DNA of 64,000 nucleotides from Neobacillus nitrireducens (GCF_030915405.1 NZ_CP133262.1:1736001-1800000), one strand, 5' to 3'. Positions 1 to 9,834 are shown, counted from the stretch's first letter. Made by a program: numbers and translations. The notes: generated by a model not told the origin, from the letters alone.

Positions 1-244
1 TTGCCGCCAAGAAAATCATCGTGGTTCCATGCATTGTTAAAATTTCATTATATAAACCTGCACTTACAAAATCATTATTAGGTACTGCAAGCTGGATACG
101 GATAAATACTGCCTCAAGTCCGCCTACTAAGAAGAAAAATCCACCTGCAATAAGATATAGGATGGCGATTTTTTTATGGTCCACTGTTGTTAAAAAGTCC
201 CATAAAGTCGCGCCAAATCCCTTTTTTTGAGCATAGGTACTCAC
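1..244 (-). CDS. ctaD: Cytochrome c oxidase subunit I, 5' fragment
   Basis: Only the first 81 codons lie in the window; the gene runs off the left edge. Translation from a GTG at 244 begins MSTYAQKKGFGATLWDF and continues through the first membrane segment (LYLIAGGFFFLVGGLEAVFIR) to an NEILTMHGTTMIFLA stretch, the conserved start of heme-copper oxidase subunit I. A strong ribosome site (GGGAGGT) precedes the GTG by about six bases. Subunit I carries the heme a/a3-CuB centre and pumps protons. It follows ctaC with a 31-base gap, so it is surely in the same operon. The catalytic histidines are outside the window. Confidence 0.95.
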   Translation of the reverse strand, partial: MSTYAQKKGFGATLWDFLTTVDHKKIAILYLIAGGFFFLVGGLEAVFIRIQLAVPNNDFVSAGLYNEILTMHGTTMIFLAA

Positions 245-275
245 AATTTTACCTCCCTTTCTACCAATTCCCCTT

Positions 276-1334
276 TTATTGCTGAGCCTTTAAGCCCATT
301 AAATACTCAGCTAATGCATCAAGCTGTTCTTCAGACATTTCCGGGTATTTACCAGTCATCATGTTACCTGGTTTATAGGTTTCTGGATTACGGATCCAAT
401 TTTTTAATTCTTTTTTATTATGGTCTAAAACACCGGCTACACGAGATCGATCACCAAAGTTTGATAAGTTTGGTGCCAGACGTGCAGTTTCAGGCATTTT
501 ATTTGAAGGTGTAACGGCATGACAGCCAATACAGCTTTGATTAAATATTTCTTGACCTTGAGCAGCCACAGTACCTTGAGCTTTTTGTGGTTCTTTCACA
601 TTTTGCATCGAGGTAACCCAGGCATCAAATTTGTCTCGACTGATTGCTTTAACTTTAAAGTCCATCAAAGCATGTGATGGTCCGCAAAGTTCTGCACATT
701 TCCCATAAAAAAGATTACCTGCTTCTTTTGCTCGTTTATCATCAAACTCTAACCAGAATTTATTAACATTTTCAGTATTCGTATCCAACTTACCACCAAC
801 TGCTGGAATCCAAAATGAATGTTTAACATCGGAAGATTTTAAATTGAAATAAACTTTTTCATCCGTAGGGACGACTAAATCCTGACTTGTCACAATCTTC
901 TGACCAGGATACTCAAAATCCCACCAGTATAAATGTGATCGAACATTAATAACAAGCGCCTTAGTATTTTTCTTATCCATTGGAGATACATCTGCAAGTT
1001 TAAATGTTGCAGCTACAGTAGGAACGGCAAGAATTAATAGTAAAAGAATAGGTACAGCAGTCCAAATAATTTCTAATTTGTGACTCCCTTCTACCTGTTT
1101 TGGAATCTTGTCATCCTTCCTTCTAAAACGAACCATTACTATAAAGAATATGACCATTACAATAACGATTACCCCAACCATAATTAATGTACTTAGCTTC
1201 ATTAAATCATATTGCATGTCTGCAACTTCACCGGCTGGCTTTAACGCGGAAAGGTACGGTTCGCCACATCCGGAGAGTACAAGCGCTAAAATTCCAAACA
1301 ACGAAATCAAACGCCACTTTGCAAGCCTTTTCAT
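276..1334 (-). CDS. ctaC: Cytochrome c oxidase subunit II with fused cytochrome c domain (caa3 type)
   Basis: 352 residues. The N-terminus is a lipoprotein signal with lipobox LSGC (Cys23), followed by two membrane helices (about 45-70 and 90-110). The periplasm-side CuA domain holds His172 and the motif CAELCGPSHALM (Cys213, Cys217, His221, Met224), a complete CuA ligand set. A C-terminal cytochrome c domain has the heme motif CIGCH (268-272) and a late Met-rich loop for the axial ligand. This subunit accepts electrons from cytochrome c and passes them to ctaD. The order ctaB-ctaC-ctaD on one strand matches the Bacillus caa3 operon. Start ATG at 1334 has a GAGGGG site 12 bases upstream, a rather long spacer. 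Confidence 0.97.
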   Translation of the reverse strand: MKRLAKWRLISLFGILALVLSGCGEPYLSALKPAGEVADMQYDLMKLSTLIMVGVIVIVMVIFFIVMVRFRRKDDKIPKQVEGSHKLEIIWTAVPILLLLILAVPTVAATFKLADVSPMDKKNTKALVINVRSHLYWWDFEYPGQKIVTSQDLVVPTDEKVYFNLKSSDVKHSFWIPAVGGKLDTNTENVNKFWLEFDDKRAKEAGNLFYGKCAELCGPSHALMDFKVKAISRDKFDAWVTSMQNVKEPQKAQGTVAAQGQEIFNQSCIGCHAVTPSNKMPETARLAPNLSNFGDRSRVAGVLDHNKKELKNWIRNPETYKPGNMMTGKYPEMSEEQLDALAEYLMGLKAQQ

Positions 1335-1408
1335 AGCTTAATCAAACCCCTCTTTCACTAATGTATTCTTAAAAATATTTTTGATTGATCAAAGAAGTAT
1401 GTAGTATG

Positions 1409-1438
1409 GTTGTTTCCTCGTTTTCATTAGGAAACAAT
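1409..1438 (-). other. Stem-loop between ctaB and ctaC
   Basis: An inverted repeat with 9-bp perfect arms TTGTTTCCT (1410-1418) and AGGAAACAA (1429-1437) and a 10-base loop sits 12 bases after the ctaB stop. No U tract follows on the coding strand, so it is unlikely to be a normal terminator. It may be an RNA processing or stability element that separates ctaB from ctaC expression. Confidence 0.5.
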
Positions 1439-1449
1439 CATTTGCAAAA

Positions 1450-2385
1450 CTAAATCAATGTAACTATAACCATTGCTACAAAAATAATAGTTAAATATTG
1501 CAAGGAGTAAACAAACATTAGTTTTGCCCACTTTATGTCATCTTTGATTCTATATCCATAAATCCCTAATGCAAGCCACCCGATATTTAATACGATGGCC
1601 AGAATTAGAAATGGGATTCCTAATTTGGTTAGAAAAAACGGAATAGGCTGAAGTGCAGCTACCCAAAGGATGATGTGAATTTTTGTAGTTTTAAAACCCT
1701 TTACTACAGGTAACATCGGAATACCAGCTGCCTTATATTCTTTCACCCTTCTCATCGCCAGTGCATAAAAATGCGGAGGCTGCCATACAAACATTAATAC
1801 GAATAATGACCACGCCATGATATCAAGATTTGCATCAACTGCTGCCCAACCGATCAGCGGAGGCACTGCACCTGATATGCTCCCAATAATAGTATTGGAA
1901 ACTAATTGACGTTTTGACCACAATGTATACAGGAAGACATAACTAAAAACTCCAAGCAGTCCAATTACTGTTGCAGTCATGGTAGTAAAGAATAAAGACA
2001 GTGTTCCCAGTCCAATAAGTAAAATACCTAACGAGAGAACTTTTCCTGGACCTACTTTCCCTGTAACAGTTGGTCGTGCTTTTGTTCTTTCCATTAAATG
2101 ATCAATATCACGATCAACATAATTATTGATTGCACATGACCCAGCAATGATTAAAGATGAACCTACTACTGTAAAAAACACAATATCTAAATTATTTAGA
2201 AAACTTTGCCCTGAAAAATGAAGCGCGAGCCATAGTCCGGTAAACGTTGTAATTAGATTTGAGTTTACAATCCCAATTTTGATTAGGGCCATCAAGTCTT
2301 TCCATGCTGTGGTTTTTATATCGGAATGCAGGCTTGCAGTACCATTTTCTATGGCAGCTTCTCCAAAAGCCTTAGAGTTTGGCAT
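1450..2385 (-). CDS. ctaB: Protoheme IX farnesyltransferase (heme O synthase)
   Basis: 311 residues, a UbiA-family polyprenyltransferase of the cytoplasmic membrane. It attaches farnesyl to heme B to give heme O, the substrate of CtaA. The first Asp-rich motif is visible as [19 protein letters not shown] (about residues 87-105), typical of CtaB/CyoE, and some nine hydrophobic segments follow. The hydrophilic N-terminal 25 residues resemble those of other Bacillus CtaB proteins. The ATG at 2385 has a GGAGGAG site. It is the first gene of the ctaBCD operon and is divergent from ctaA. Confidence 0.97.
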   Translation of the reverse strand: MPNSKAFGEAAIENGTASLHSDIKTTAWKDLMALIKIGIVNSNLITTFTGLWLALHFSGQSFLNNLDIVFFTVVGSSLIIAGSCAINNYVDRDIDHLMERTKARPTVTGKVGPGKVLSLGILLIGLGTLSLFFTTMTATVIGLLGVFSYVFLYTLWSKRQLVSNTIIGSISGAVPPLIGWAAVDANLDIMAWSLFVLMFVWQPPHFYALAMRRVKEYKAAGIPMLPVVKGFKTTKIHIILWVAALQPIPFFLTKLGIPFLILAIVLNIGWLALGIYGYRIKDDIKWAKLMFVYSLQYLTIIFVAMVIVTLI

Positions 2386-2506
2386 TTGTTTCTCCTCCTA
2401 AACCTAAAAAACAGTTCAATTTTATCAATTCGAAAAAATAATTAATTATAAAGTGCAGTGAGAAATAAAACACTTTCTCTGTATATTAAATCACACTTTC
2501 CGATAT

Positions 2507-2552
2507 TTTTGTGAACTTTTTTTGAATAATTTAAAACTAAATTGTGACAAAG
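2507..2552. promoter_or_regulatory. ResD-like sites in the ctaB-ctaA intergenic region
   Basis: The 571 bases between ctaB and ctaA hold no gene. Two sequences resemble the ResD recognition motif TTTGTGAAT known from B. subtilis cta promoters: TTTTGTGAAC at 2507-2516 and TTGTGACAAAG at 2542-2552. They lie about 120-165 bases upstream of ctaB. Assignment to ResD is inference; the rest of the region is very AT-rich and shows only the ctaA promoter described separately. Confidence 0.4.
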
Positions 2553-2877
2553 TTCATTTTCGTAAAATATAGTTGCATTTTTTTACAAAAATCTAAACCA
2601 ATTAAATTTATTATCTCCAAAATTCGTTATAAAACCTTGTATCTTTAAAAAATTCATAGTTAATTTATATGAGTACTAATTAGGAATAATTCTAATTAAA
2701 ATGCCTCATATATATTTCTAACAGACTCTAATCAAAGTTTCAATGGTTTTCACTATAATAATAGTGTAAATTATTTATTATTCATCAGCTTGGTTTAATT
2801 ATAAAAGTTATCTTAAAATCTCTCCTTAATTCCTGTTCATTTTCGACTTTATTCGTTATTATTAATAGGGAATTTAA

Positions 2878-2906
2878 TTTACAGATGACTTTTCCATTAT
2901 TATACT
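2878..2906 (+). promoter_or_regulatory. Sigma-A promoter of ctaA
   Basis: TTTACA at 2878-2883 and TATACT at 2901-2906 are separated by exactly 17 bases. The predicted transcript starts near 2913 and gives a leader of about 45 bases before ctaA. Confidence 0.7.
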
Positions 2907-2956
2907 GTTAGGCTTAACTTATGACAAATTTTTGAATTTTTTAAGAGGTGAATTTT

Positions 2957-3865
2957 TTGAGGCAATCTTTGAAGTGGTTATCGGTTGCCACTACCATTGG
3001 AATGATTTTTATCTTAATAGGCGGGGCTTTAGTAACAAAGACAGGTTCTGGTATGGGCTGTGGACGATCTTGGCCCCTTTGCAACGGAAAATTTCTTCCG
3101 TTGGAAATAACCCCGGAATTAGTTATCGAACTATCCCACCGACTTGTTTCCGGTGTAGTAGGCATCATGGTTCTTGTACTTTCTGTTTGGTCATGGAAGG
3201 CGATAGGCCATATTAGAGAAACGAAATTTCTTTCCTTCCTTTCCTTTTTCTTTTTACTTTTACAAGCACTAGTTGGAGCAGCGGCTGTAAAATGGGGGCA
3301 ATCGGGATTTGTACTCGCTTTACATTTTGGAATTTCACTTATTTCCTTTTCAGCGGTTTTATTGTTAACACTGCTAATTTTCGAAATTGATAAGAAGTTT
3401 GATGCAGAAAAGCTCTATATTGATAAGCGAATGGGGTTTCATATTATCGGAGTCTCCATTTATAGCTATCTTCTCATCTACACAGGCGCACTTGTTCGCC
3501 ACACAAAATCGAGTCTTGTTTGTCGAGACTGGCCATTATGTTTAAATGACTCTCCTTCCTTGCCCTCAAACATGTACGAATGGGTACAAATGGGGCACAG
3601 AGCCGCTGCCGGTTTAATTTTTCTATGGATTGGTTACATCCTTTATTTGGTTGTTCGACATTACAAAGACCAAAAGATACTTTATTGGGGCTGGATTATA
3701 TCCTTCATCCTAGTTTCCTTACAAGTTATTGCGGGAGCATTCATTATTATCAGCAGACTAAACTTGTATATCGCCCTACTGCATGCATTCTTTATTACGT
3801 GCCTGTTTGGCGTTTTAAGTTACTTTATTTTGTTATATTCTAGATCAAAAAGAAATAATCAATAA
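2957..3865 (+). CDS. ctaA: Heme A synthase
   Basis: 302 residues, eight hydrophobic segments in two pseudo-symmetric halves. It oxidises the C8 methyl of heme O to the formyl of heme A. Paired Cys motifs typical of the Bacillus enzyme are present in each half ([11 protein letters not shown] and [13 protein letters not shown]), as are conserved His residues in helices (ELSHRL, ALHFG, GHRAA, LLHAF). I chose TTG 2957 because the ribosome site AGAGGTG (2944-2950) gives a six-base spacer; an in-frame GTG at 2948 lies inside that site. The gene is divergent from ctaB, the standard Bacillus arrangement. Confidence 0.95.
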   Translation: MRQSLKWLSVATTIGMIFILIGGALVTKTGSGMGCGRSWPLCNGKFLPLEITPELVIELSHRLVSGVVGIMVLVLSVWSWKAIGHIRETKFLSFLSFFFLLLQALVGAAAVKWGQSGFVLALHFGISLISFSAVLLLTLLIFEIDKKFDAEKLYIDKRMGFHIIGVSIYSYLLIYTGALVRHTKSSLVCRDWPLCLNDSPSLPSNMYEWVQMGHRAAAGLIFLWIGYILYLVVRHYKDQKILYWGWIISFILVSLQVIAGAFIIISRLNLYIALLHAFFITCLFGVLSYFILLYSRSKRNNQ

Positions 3866-3909
3866 AAAAGCTGCCAGGGATACCCATACCCTGGCAACTT
3901 TTTTATTTT
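3864..3909. terminator. Bidirectional terminator, ctaA/pyc
   Basis: Stem TGCCAGGG (3872-3879) with CCCTGGCA (3889-3896), A tract on the left and T tract on the right, between two convergent stop codons. Confidence 0.9.
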
Positions 3910-6900
3910 AGGCTTTGGTTAGTTCAATTAAGAGGTCACCAGTTAGTATCGCATCACCATTTGTGACATAGATATCCTTTACCACACCTGAAAAAGGTGC
4001 TTGAACCGTTGTCTCCATTTTCATTGCTTCGGTTATCATTAAATGATCACCACGTTCAACTTTTTCCCCTTTTTCAACGACCACCTTAACCACAGTTCCC
4101 GGCATCGTCGCTGCAAGGTGATTTTCATTTTTCTCATCAGCTTTTAGCCTTGATAAAACCGTAGATTTTACATTCTCATCCTTTATGAATACTTCTCGCG
4201 GCTGACCGTTTAGCTCAAAATAGACAACCCTCGTACCATCTGCTCGAGGATGACCAATTGAAACAAGCTTTACAATTAATGTTTTCCCTGTTTCAATTTC
4301 AACCTCTATTTCTTCACCCAAGCGCATTCCATATAAGAACGTTGGTGTATCTAATACCGATATATTTCCATACAGTTCATCCGTTTTAATATAATCCATA
4401 AATACTTTAGGGTATAAAGCGTACGAAATTATTTCAAAAGAGGTAACCTGGCGGCCAAGTTCTTTGTATAGTTTTTCCTTCAGTTTTTCAAAATCAACCG
4501 GTTCAAGTAATTCACCTGGACGAACTTCCAACGGTTGTTTACCTTTTAATATGACCGTTTGAAGTTCCTCTGGAAAACCACCATAAGGCTTGCCAAGATA
4601 CCCTTCAAATAATTCAACAACGGAATCAGGAAAATCGAGCATATGCCCCTTTAATAGTATATCTTCTTCATTAAGATCATTTTGAACCATAAAGAGTGCC
4701 ATATCACCAACTACCTTTGATGATGGCGTCACTTTAACAATATCCCCGAACATGTTATTAACTCTCGAATACATTTCTTTCACTTCATCCCAACGCTCGC
4801 CTAGGCTAACTGCTCTAGCCTGTTGTTGGAGATTGCTATATTGTCCGCCCGGCATTTCATGTTGATAGACTTCAGTATGAGGGGAGATCATTCCGCTTTC
4901 AAAATCTTGATAATATTTGCGGACATCCTCCCAATAATACGACAATTTTTCAAGTGATTCTATGTTTACTTTTGGTTTTCGAGGAGTACCTTCAAGCGCA
5001 TAATATAGCGAATTAGCACTAGGCTGTGAAGTTAATGCAGCCATTGACCCCAAGGCAGTATCAACAATATCCACTCCACCGTCAATCGCACGCGCATAAG
5101 TAAAGAGACCATTTCCGCTTGTGTCATGTGTATGGAGATGAATTGGAATATTAACCGTTTCTTTTAACTCAGAAACAAGTCTATAAGCTGCTTCAGGCTT
5201 CAATAATCCTGCCATATCCTTAATGCCTAGGATGTGGGCACCTTGTTCTTCAAGCTCTTTGGCCAACGCTTTATAATAGTGTAGATTGTATTTCGTCCTA
5301 GTCCCGTCTAATATATCCCCGGTATAACAAATCGAAGCTTCAGCTATTTTACCGCTTTGACGGACGGCATCAATCGCAACTTCCATTCCTTTAACCCAGT
5401 TTAAGCTGTCGAATATTCGAAAAACATCTATTCCAGCGGACGCAGATTGATCAACAAATTCACGAATTAAATTATCCGGATAATTTTTATATCCCACTGC
5501 ATTGGCACCACGGATTAACATTTGGAATAATACATTTGGAATTTTCTTACGCAGTGACACTAATCTATCCCAAGGGTCTTCTTTTAAGAATCTGTAAGCA
5601 ACATCAAATGTTGCTCCTCCCCACATTTCAAAAGAGAATAAATCAGGCAAAAATTTTGCAGAGTGCTCAGCGATATGGAGAATATCTGTCGTCCGCATCC
5701 GGGTAGCTAATAGCGACTGATGGGCGTCTCGAAAAGTGGTATCGGTTAATAATACCTGTTTTTGATTTTTCACCCATTCCACAAGTCCTTCGGCACCATA
5801 CTTGTCGAGAATTTGCTTTGTCCCTTCTTGATACGGTAAATCATAAGGTAAATTAGGGATCCTTGGCTTTGGAAATACCGGTCTCTTCTTCTTTTCAACA
5901 CCTGGAAAACCATTTACAGTGACTGTACCAATGTATGAGAGCATTTTAGTCCCACGGTCTTTTCGGAATGGGAAAAGAAACAATTCAGGTGTTGTATCAA
6001 TAAAGGACGTATCATATTCACCATTCCTAAACTTCTCATGCTTCACAACGTTTTCTAAGAACGGGATATTTGTTTTAATCCCTCTAATTCTGAATTCCTG
6101 CAGATTACGAACCATTTTTGATGCAGCTTGTTCGAAGGTTAAAGCCCATGTTGAAAGTTTTACTAATAAAGAGTCATAATAAGGTGTAATTACTGCACCT
6201 TGAAAGCCATTACCAGCATCAAGCCGTACCCCAAAGCCGCCGCCTGAGCGATAGGCCATTATTTTCCCGGTATCAGGCATGAAATTATTAAGCGGATCTT
6301 CTGTTGTTACTCTTGATTGTATCGCAAATCCATTAATTTGAATTTTATCTTGTTGTGGAATTCCAATAATTGGACCATGTAATTCATGGCCCTCTGATAC
6401 CAATATTTGTGTCTGGACGATATCGACACCTGTTACCATCTCAGTCACAGTATGTTCAACTTGAACACGTGGATTTACTTCTATAAAATAAAAGTCATTT
6501 CCTGAAACTAAAAACTCGACCGTACCAGCATTCAAGTAATCAACATTTTTCATCAGTTTTAAAGCAGCATTACAGATCCTAGTTCGTAACTCATCAGAAA
6601 TGGAAACACTCGGAGCAACCTCTACGACCTTTTGATGGCGTCTTTGAACAGAACAATCGCGGTCAAAGAGATGGACAATATTCCCATGCCTATCCCCAAT
6701 GATTTGTACTTCGATATGCTTAGGATTTTCAATTAATTTTTCAAGATAGACTTCATCATTTCCAAAAGCTGCTTTTGCTTCCGATTTTGCCCGATTGAAG
6801 GATTCCTGGATTTCCTCTTTCTGTTTGACAATCCTCATTCCGCGCCCGCCTCCGCCAAGAGAGGCCTTTATGATAATAGGTAAATTATGAACTCGGGCAA

Positions 6901-7351
6901 AATCCTCAACTTCACTAACCTCTGTAACCGGTCCGGGACTGCCCGGAATGACTGGAATCCCAGCTAGCTCAGCCTGATGCCTTGCTTTTACCTTATCACC
7001 AAACATATCAAGTTGTGTAATTGACGGACCGATAAATATAATCCCTTCCTCTTCACAACGTTTGGCAAAATGGATATTTTCTGACATAAAACCATAACCG
7101 GGATGAATAGCATTTGCCCCACTTTTTTTGGCAATTGCAATGATGCCATCAATGTCTAAATAAGCATCAATTGGTTTTTTTCCTTCCCCAACCAAATAAG
7201 CTTCATCTGCCTTATAACGATGATAAGCCCCTGAATCTTCTTTCGAATAAATAGCAACAGTTCGAATATTCAGCTCAGTACAAGCGCGAAAAACCCTTAT
7301 CGCTATTTCTCCCCTATTGGCAACCAATACTTTATTTATCTGTCTTGTCAC
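3908..7351 (-). CDS. pyc: Pyruvate carboxylase
   Basis: 1147 residues, full length for the single-chain enzyme. It carboxylates pyruvate to oxaloacetate using ATP, bicarbonate and biotin, refilling the TCA cycle. Domains in order: biotin carboxylase (about 1-455, with glycine-rich ATP loop GGGGRGMR), carboxyltransferase (about 530-800, with LLTDTTFRDAHQSLLATR and HLHTHDTSGNG), allosteric/tetramer region, and biotinyl domain with EAMKMET placing the biotinylated Lys at 1111. GTG start at 7351 follows GAGGTGC. In B. subtilis PycA is controlled by the c-di-AMP receptor DarB, whose gene is also in this window. Position next to ftsW and ctaA is conserved in Bacillus. Confidence 0.98.
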   Translation of the reverse strand: MTRQINKVLVANRGEIAIRVFRACTELNIRTVAIYSKEDSGAYHRYKADEAYLVGEGKKPIDAYLDIDGIIAIAKKSGANAIHPGYGFMSENIHFAKRCEEEGIIFIGPSITQLDMFGDKVKARHQAELAGIPVIPGSPGPVTEVSEVEDFARVHNLPIIIKASLGGGGRGMRIVKQKEEIQESFNRAKSEAKAAFGNDEVYLEKLIENPKHIEVQIIGDRHGNIVHLFDRDCSVQRRHQKVVEVAPSVSISDELRTRICNAALKLMKNVDYLNAGTVEFLVSGNDFYFIEVNPRVQVEHTVTEMVTGVDIVQTQILVSEGHELHGPIIGIPQQDKIQINGFAIQSRVTTEDPLNNFMPDTGKIMAYRSGGGFGVRLDAGNGFQGAVITPYYDSLLVKLSTWALTFEQAASKMVRNLQEFRIRGIKTNIPFLENVVKHEKFRNGEYDTSFIDTTPELFLFPFRKDRGTKMLSYIGTVTVNGFPGVEKKKRPVFPKPRIPNLPYDLPYQEGTKQILDKYGAEGLVEWVKNQKQVLLTDTTFRDAHQSLLATRMRTTDILHIAEHSAKFLPDLFSFEMWGGATFDVAYRFLKEDPWDRLVSLRKKIPNVLFQMLIRGANAVGYKNYPDNLIREFVDQSASAGIDVFRIFDSLNWVKGMEVAIDAVRQSGKIAEASICYTGDILDGTRTKYNLHYYKALAKELEEQGAHILGIKDMAGLLKPEAAYRLVSELKETVNIPIHLHTHDTSGNGLFTYARAIDGGVDIVDTALGSMAALTSQPSANSLYYALEGTPRKPKVNIESLEKLSYYWEDVRKYYQDFESGMISPHTEVYQHEMPGGQYSNLQQQARAVSLGERWDEVKEMYSRVNNMFGDIVKVTPSSKVVGDMALFMVQNDLNEEDILLKGHMLDFPDSVVELFEGYLGKPYGGFPEELQTVILKGKQPLEVRPGELLEPVDFEKLKEKLYKELGRQVTSFEIISYALYPKVFMDYIKTDELYGNISVLDTPTFLYGMRLGEEIEVEIETGKTLIVKLVSIGHPRADGTRVVYFELNGQPREVFIKDENVKSTVLSRLKADEKNENHLAATMPGTVVKVVVEKGEKVERGDHLMITEAMKMETTVQAPFSGVVKDIYVTNGDAILTGDLLIELTKA

Positions 7352-7382
7352 TTAAAGCACCTCATATTCTATGTATTTTTAT

Positions 7383-7418
7383 AAAAACGCGGAGTGCAAA
7401 AAATTTGTCCTCCGCGCT
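7383..7418 (-). terminator. Terminator of ftsW
   Basis: On the minus strand CGCGGAG (7416-7410) pairs with CTCCGCG (7394-7388) around a 15-base loop and is followed by five U residues. Confidence 0.75.
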
Positions 7419-7422
7419 TCGA

Positions 7423-8628
7423 TTAAATATAGAAAACCTTACCATCTTTTGGACGAATCTTTTTATCAACTTGTTCCTGTTTATTTTTATATTTTTTTTC
7501 ATATTTAGTGAACATAGAAACATTTACAAGTATTCCAGTCGCACCTGCTAACATTAAGAGTGAAGAACCCCCATAGCTAATAAATGGCAGAGGTACACCA
7601 GTTAGCGGAATTAGCCCTGAAACACCCGCAAGATTGATAAACGACTGAATTCCTATCATGCTCGAAATTCCAATCGCAAGCAGACTGCCAAAAGGATCTT
7701 TACATTGCAGGCCAATATAAATTCCCCTTAATACAATATAGAAAAGGAGAATGATAACGAAACCTACACCCCAAATCCCTAATTCCTCTGCAATTACCGC
7801 CATGATGAAATCTGTATGTGATTCTGGCAAATAGCCCAGCTTTTGAATACTTTTCCCAAGACCTAATCCATTCACTCCGCCGGAACCAATCGCAATATAG
7901 GAGTTTGCCAAGTGAAACCCTTCATTATTAACGTATTTATCCGTAAAGGGATTATCTAAAACCGCAAAACGGCTTTGTTGTTCTTCTGAAAAAAACTTCC
8001 CCCAGGAAACTAAAATAAGCGGCAGCAGGACAACAAGCGCCAAAATAAGTAATTTACCAATACTTTTAAAATTCATCCCGGAGCATAAAACAATCATACA
8101 AGCTATGGCAATGATAATAGCTGCTGTTCCGAAGTCCGGTTGAAAAATAATTAGTGCACATACAATAAAAAGATATACTAAAGGCGGGAGAACTCCTTTA
8201 TTAAATTGATTGATATAGGCTTGCTTTTTTGCATAGACAGCTGCTAAATAAATGATGGCTGCAAGCTTAACAAATTCTGATGGCTGAAATAAGAAAGTGC
8301 CTATGGGGTACCAGCTTTGCGCATTATTTTTTTCTACCCCAAATACAAATAATCCTAATAGAGACAAAATAGATGCCAGCACAATCAAAACCATAACTTT
8401 TTTGAACATCATAATCTTATATGGAATAACGGCTGCCAATAAGAAAATAACTGTAAAAATCAGCAACCATACTTTTTGTTTTTGGTAGAAAAAATCAGAT
8501 GGATAACCATATCGTTGAACGGCGGAAGCCATGCTCGAGCTATAGATCATCACCAGTCCAAAGGCACACAAAAGGATGGTGGCAATAATTAAGGTATAAT
8601 CATATGATTTCAATATCTTTTTCAGCAT
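7423..8628 (-). CDS. ftsW: Septal peptidoglycan polymerase of the SEDS family
   Basis: 401 residues with about ten membrane helices. SEDS proteins polymerise lipid II glycan strands; FtsW does so at the division septum with a partner class B PBP. Family motifs include the ISYGGSS segment near the C-terminus (PLPFISYGGSSLLMLAGATG), the ESHTDFI loop motif and QPDFGTA. Start ATG 8628 (MLKKILKSYDY) is preferred: GAGGA lies eight bases upstream, whereas the earlier ATG at 8649 lacks a site. Placement between ylaN and pyc is that of B. subtilis ftsW (ylaO), which separates it from rodA and spoVE. Confidence 0.93.
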   Translation of the reverse strand: MLKKILKSYDYTLIIATILLCAFGLVMIYSSSMASAVQRYGYPSDFFYQKQKVWLLIFTVIFLLAAVIPYKIMMFKKVMVLIVLASILSLLGLFVFGVEKNNAQSWYPIGTFLFQPSEFVKLAAIIYLAAVYAKKQAYINQFNKGVLPPLVYLFIVCALIIFQPDFGTAAIIIAIACMIVLCSGMNFKSIGKLLILALVVLLPLILVSWGKFFSEEQQSRFAVLDNPFTDKYVNNEGFHLANSYIAIGSGGVNGLGLGKSIQKLGYLPESHTDFIMAVIAEELGIWGVGFVIILLFYIVLRGIYIGLQCKDPFGSLLAIGISSMIGIQSFINLAGVSGLIPLTGVPLPFISYGGSSLLMLAGATGILVNVSMFTKYEKKYKNKQEQVDKKIRPKDGKVFYI

Positions 8629-8787
8629 ATAGAAGGTCCTCATTTTCAATATTGATTTATATCATTCTATTATAATAGAAAATAAACATTATTACTTGAG
8701 GAAAAGTTAATTTGTTACAACAATTTAACAAAGAATATTCTGAAGTAGAAAGTAGTAAACGCCTGTTGTGTCTTCCTTGGAATAATA

Positions 8788-8824
8788 AAAAACCCAAACA
8801 ATGAACATTGATTGTTTGAGTTCT
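8788..8824 (-). terminator. Terminator of ylaN
   Basis: Minus strand ACTCAAACAAT and ATTGTTTGGGT form a stem over an eight-base loop, followed by TTTTTTATT; it sits just after the ylaN stop. Confidence 0.85.
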
Positions 8825-8831
8825 TTTGCTC

Positions 8832-9116
8832 CTATTTCCTTAACGAGGCATCGTGAAGTGCTGATAATTCACTTTCTAATGCATCTAGGATTGTCTTACC
8901 ATCTTTACTATCAATTAAGCCTAATCTAACAGCAAAATCTATTTCTCTTGATAAACCAAACATCTGCGTATCCAATACCTCTTCATAAAGTGGGCATTGA
9001 GGCATCGTGAGATTGTCCATTTGCACTTTGATTAGCTTTAATATTTTTTCAGCGTCAGCCTGTAGTATGGCATATGCTTTTTCCTGATGATTCACGATCA
9101 TTTCAGACGCCAACAT
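8832..9116 (-). CDS. ylaN: YlaN, small iron-homeostasis protein
   Basis: 94 residues, all-helical in prediction, with the family signature [21 protein letters not shown] and [19 protein letters not shown] almost identical to B. subtilis YlaN. In B. subtilis it is essential under iron limitation and has been linked to relief of Fur repression; that role is from the family, not from this sequence. ATG 9116 (MLASEM) is chosen because GGGGGAT immediately precedes it and homologues begin there; the ten extra upstream codons are unlikely to be translated. Monocistronic by its own terminator. Confidence 0.93.
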   Translation of the reverse strand: MLASEMIVNHQEKAYAILQADAEKILKLIKVQMDNLTMPQCPLYEEVLDTQMFGLSREIDFAVRLGLIDSKDGKTILDALESELSALHDASLRK

Positions 9117-9277
9117 TGATCCCCCCATTTCAGAGCGATAATTCAACTTATCTATAAATTTTACCGTTTACACTGGAAAATTGCAAGAACATAAAGTAGA
9201 TTACATAAAGGAGTTATTTAAAAACGGCTGCTGTTTTCAGTATGATCCCTCTTCTAACCAAACCAGCTTATGCGATT

Positions 9278-9306
9278 ATGACATTTACTCAAAAAAAAGT
9301 TATACT
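9278..9306 (+). promoter_or_regulatory. Sigma-A promoter of the ylaL-like gene
   Basis: ATGACA (9278-9283), 17 bases, TATACT (9301-9306). The ribosome site begins 17 bases downstream, so the leader is short. Confidence 0.65.
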
Positions 9307-9335
9307 AATTAAAGAAGGGTTTAGGGGGAATGAAA

Positions 9336-9833
9336 ATGGAAAATATCATTATCATATCAGGCGAAGTGAAATATTCGATTACACTTGATCCGGGTGTGTG
9401 GATTTTTGATGACAGACGAGTTGATTTAACCACCTTTTTTTCAAAAAAAATAGAGAGTTCCAATCCTATAGATGAATATACTAAAGCCGTTTCAAAGCAT
9501 TGGGACCGTGAAATTATCGAGGGAGCAATTTATCCTCCTACATTGAAATCCGAAAAGAAATTTGAAAAGGAAAAGGTGTTGACTGGCACCTTTGGAATTC
9601 CGTTGAAGCCTTTTTTATTAAACTCTGAGCCAGCTAGTGATGCTCACACTTTTGTCATTCAATGCACAGAGGGTGAATATGAGTATCCACTTGAAACGGC
9701 CTATGATTTTATATTGGGATTCTCCAATAAAGGAAAGCCACTAACGGCAGATGGTCCCATTCATGTCTATTTAGGTGATGGTTCAAATCTACAAAGTCCA
9801 ATAAAAAATGTAATGAGTTTCATCATAAAATAA
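9336..9833 (+). CDS. Conserved Bacillaceae protein of unknown function, YlaL position
   Basis: 165 residues, soluble, no signal peptide or membrane helix, no cysteine pair. It begins MENIIIISGEVKYSITLDPGVWIFDD and has a mixed alpha/beta composition with several acidic and aromatic patches (YEYPLETAYDFILGFSNKGKPL). I do not recognise a catalytic motif. It lies between ylaN and ylaK, the place of ylaL in B. subtilis, so it is probably the YlaL orthologue. The site AGGGGGA abuts an ATG at 9330, so ATG 9336 with a six-base spacer is the better start. It has its own promoter and terminator. Confidence 0.8.
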   Translation: MENIIIISGEVKYSITLDPGVWIFDDRRVDLTTFFSKKIESSNPIDEYTKAVSKHWDREIIEGAIYPPTLKSEKKFEKEKVLTGTFGIPLKPFLLNSEPASDAHTFVIQCTEGEYEYPLETAYDFILGFSNKGKPLTADGPIHVYLGDGSNLQSPIKNVMSFIIK

Positions 9834-9834
9834 G

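Noticed and set aside
9117-9146. N-terminal extension of YlaN
   Set aside because: The extra ten codons include the ribosome site of the ATG at 9116, and family members start at that ATG.
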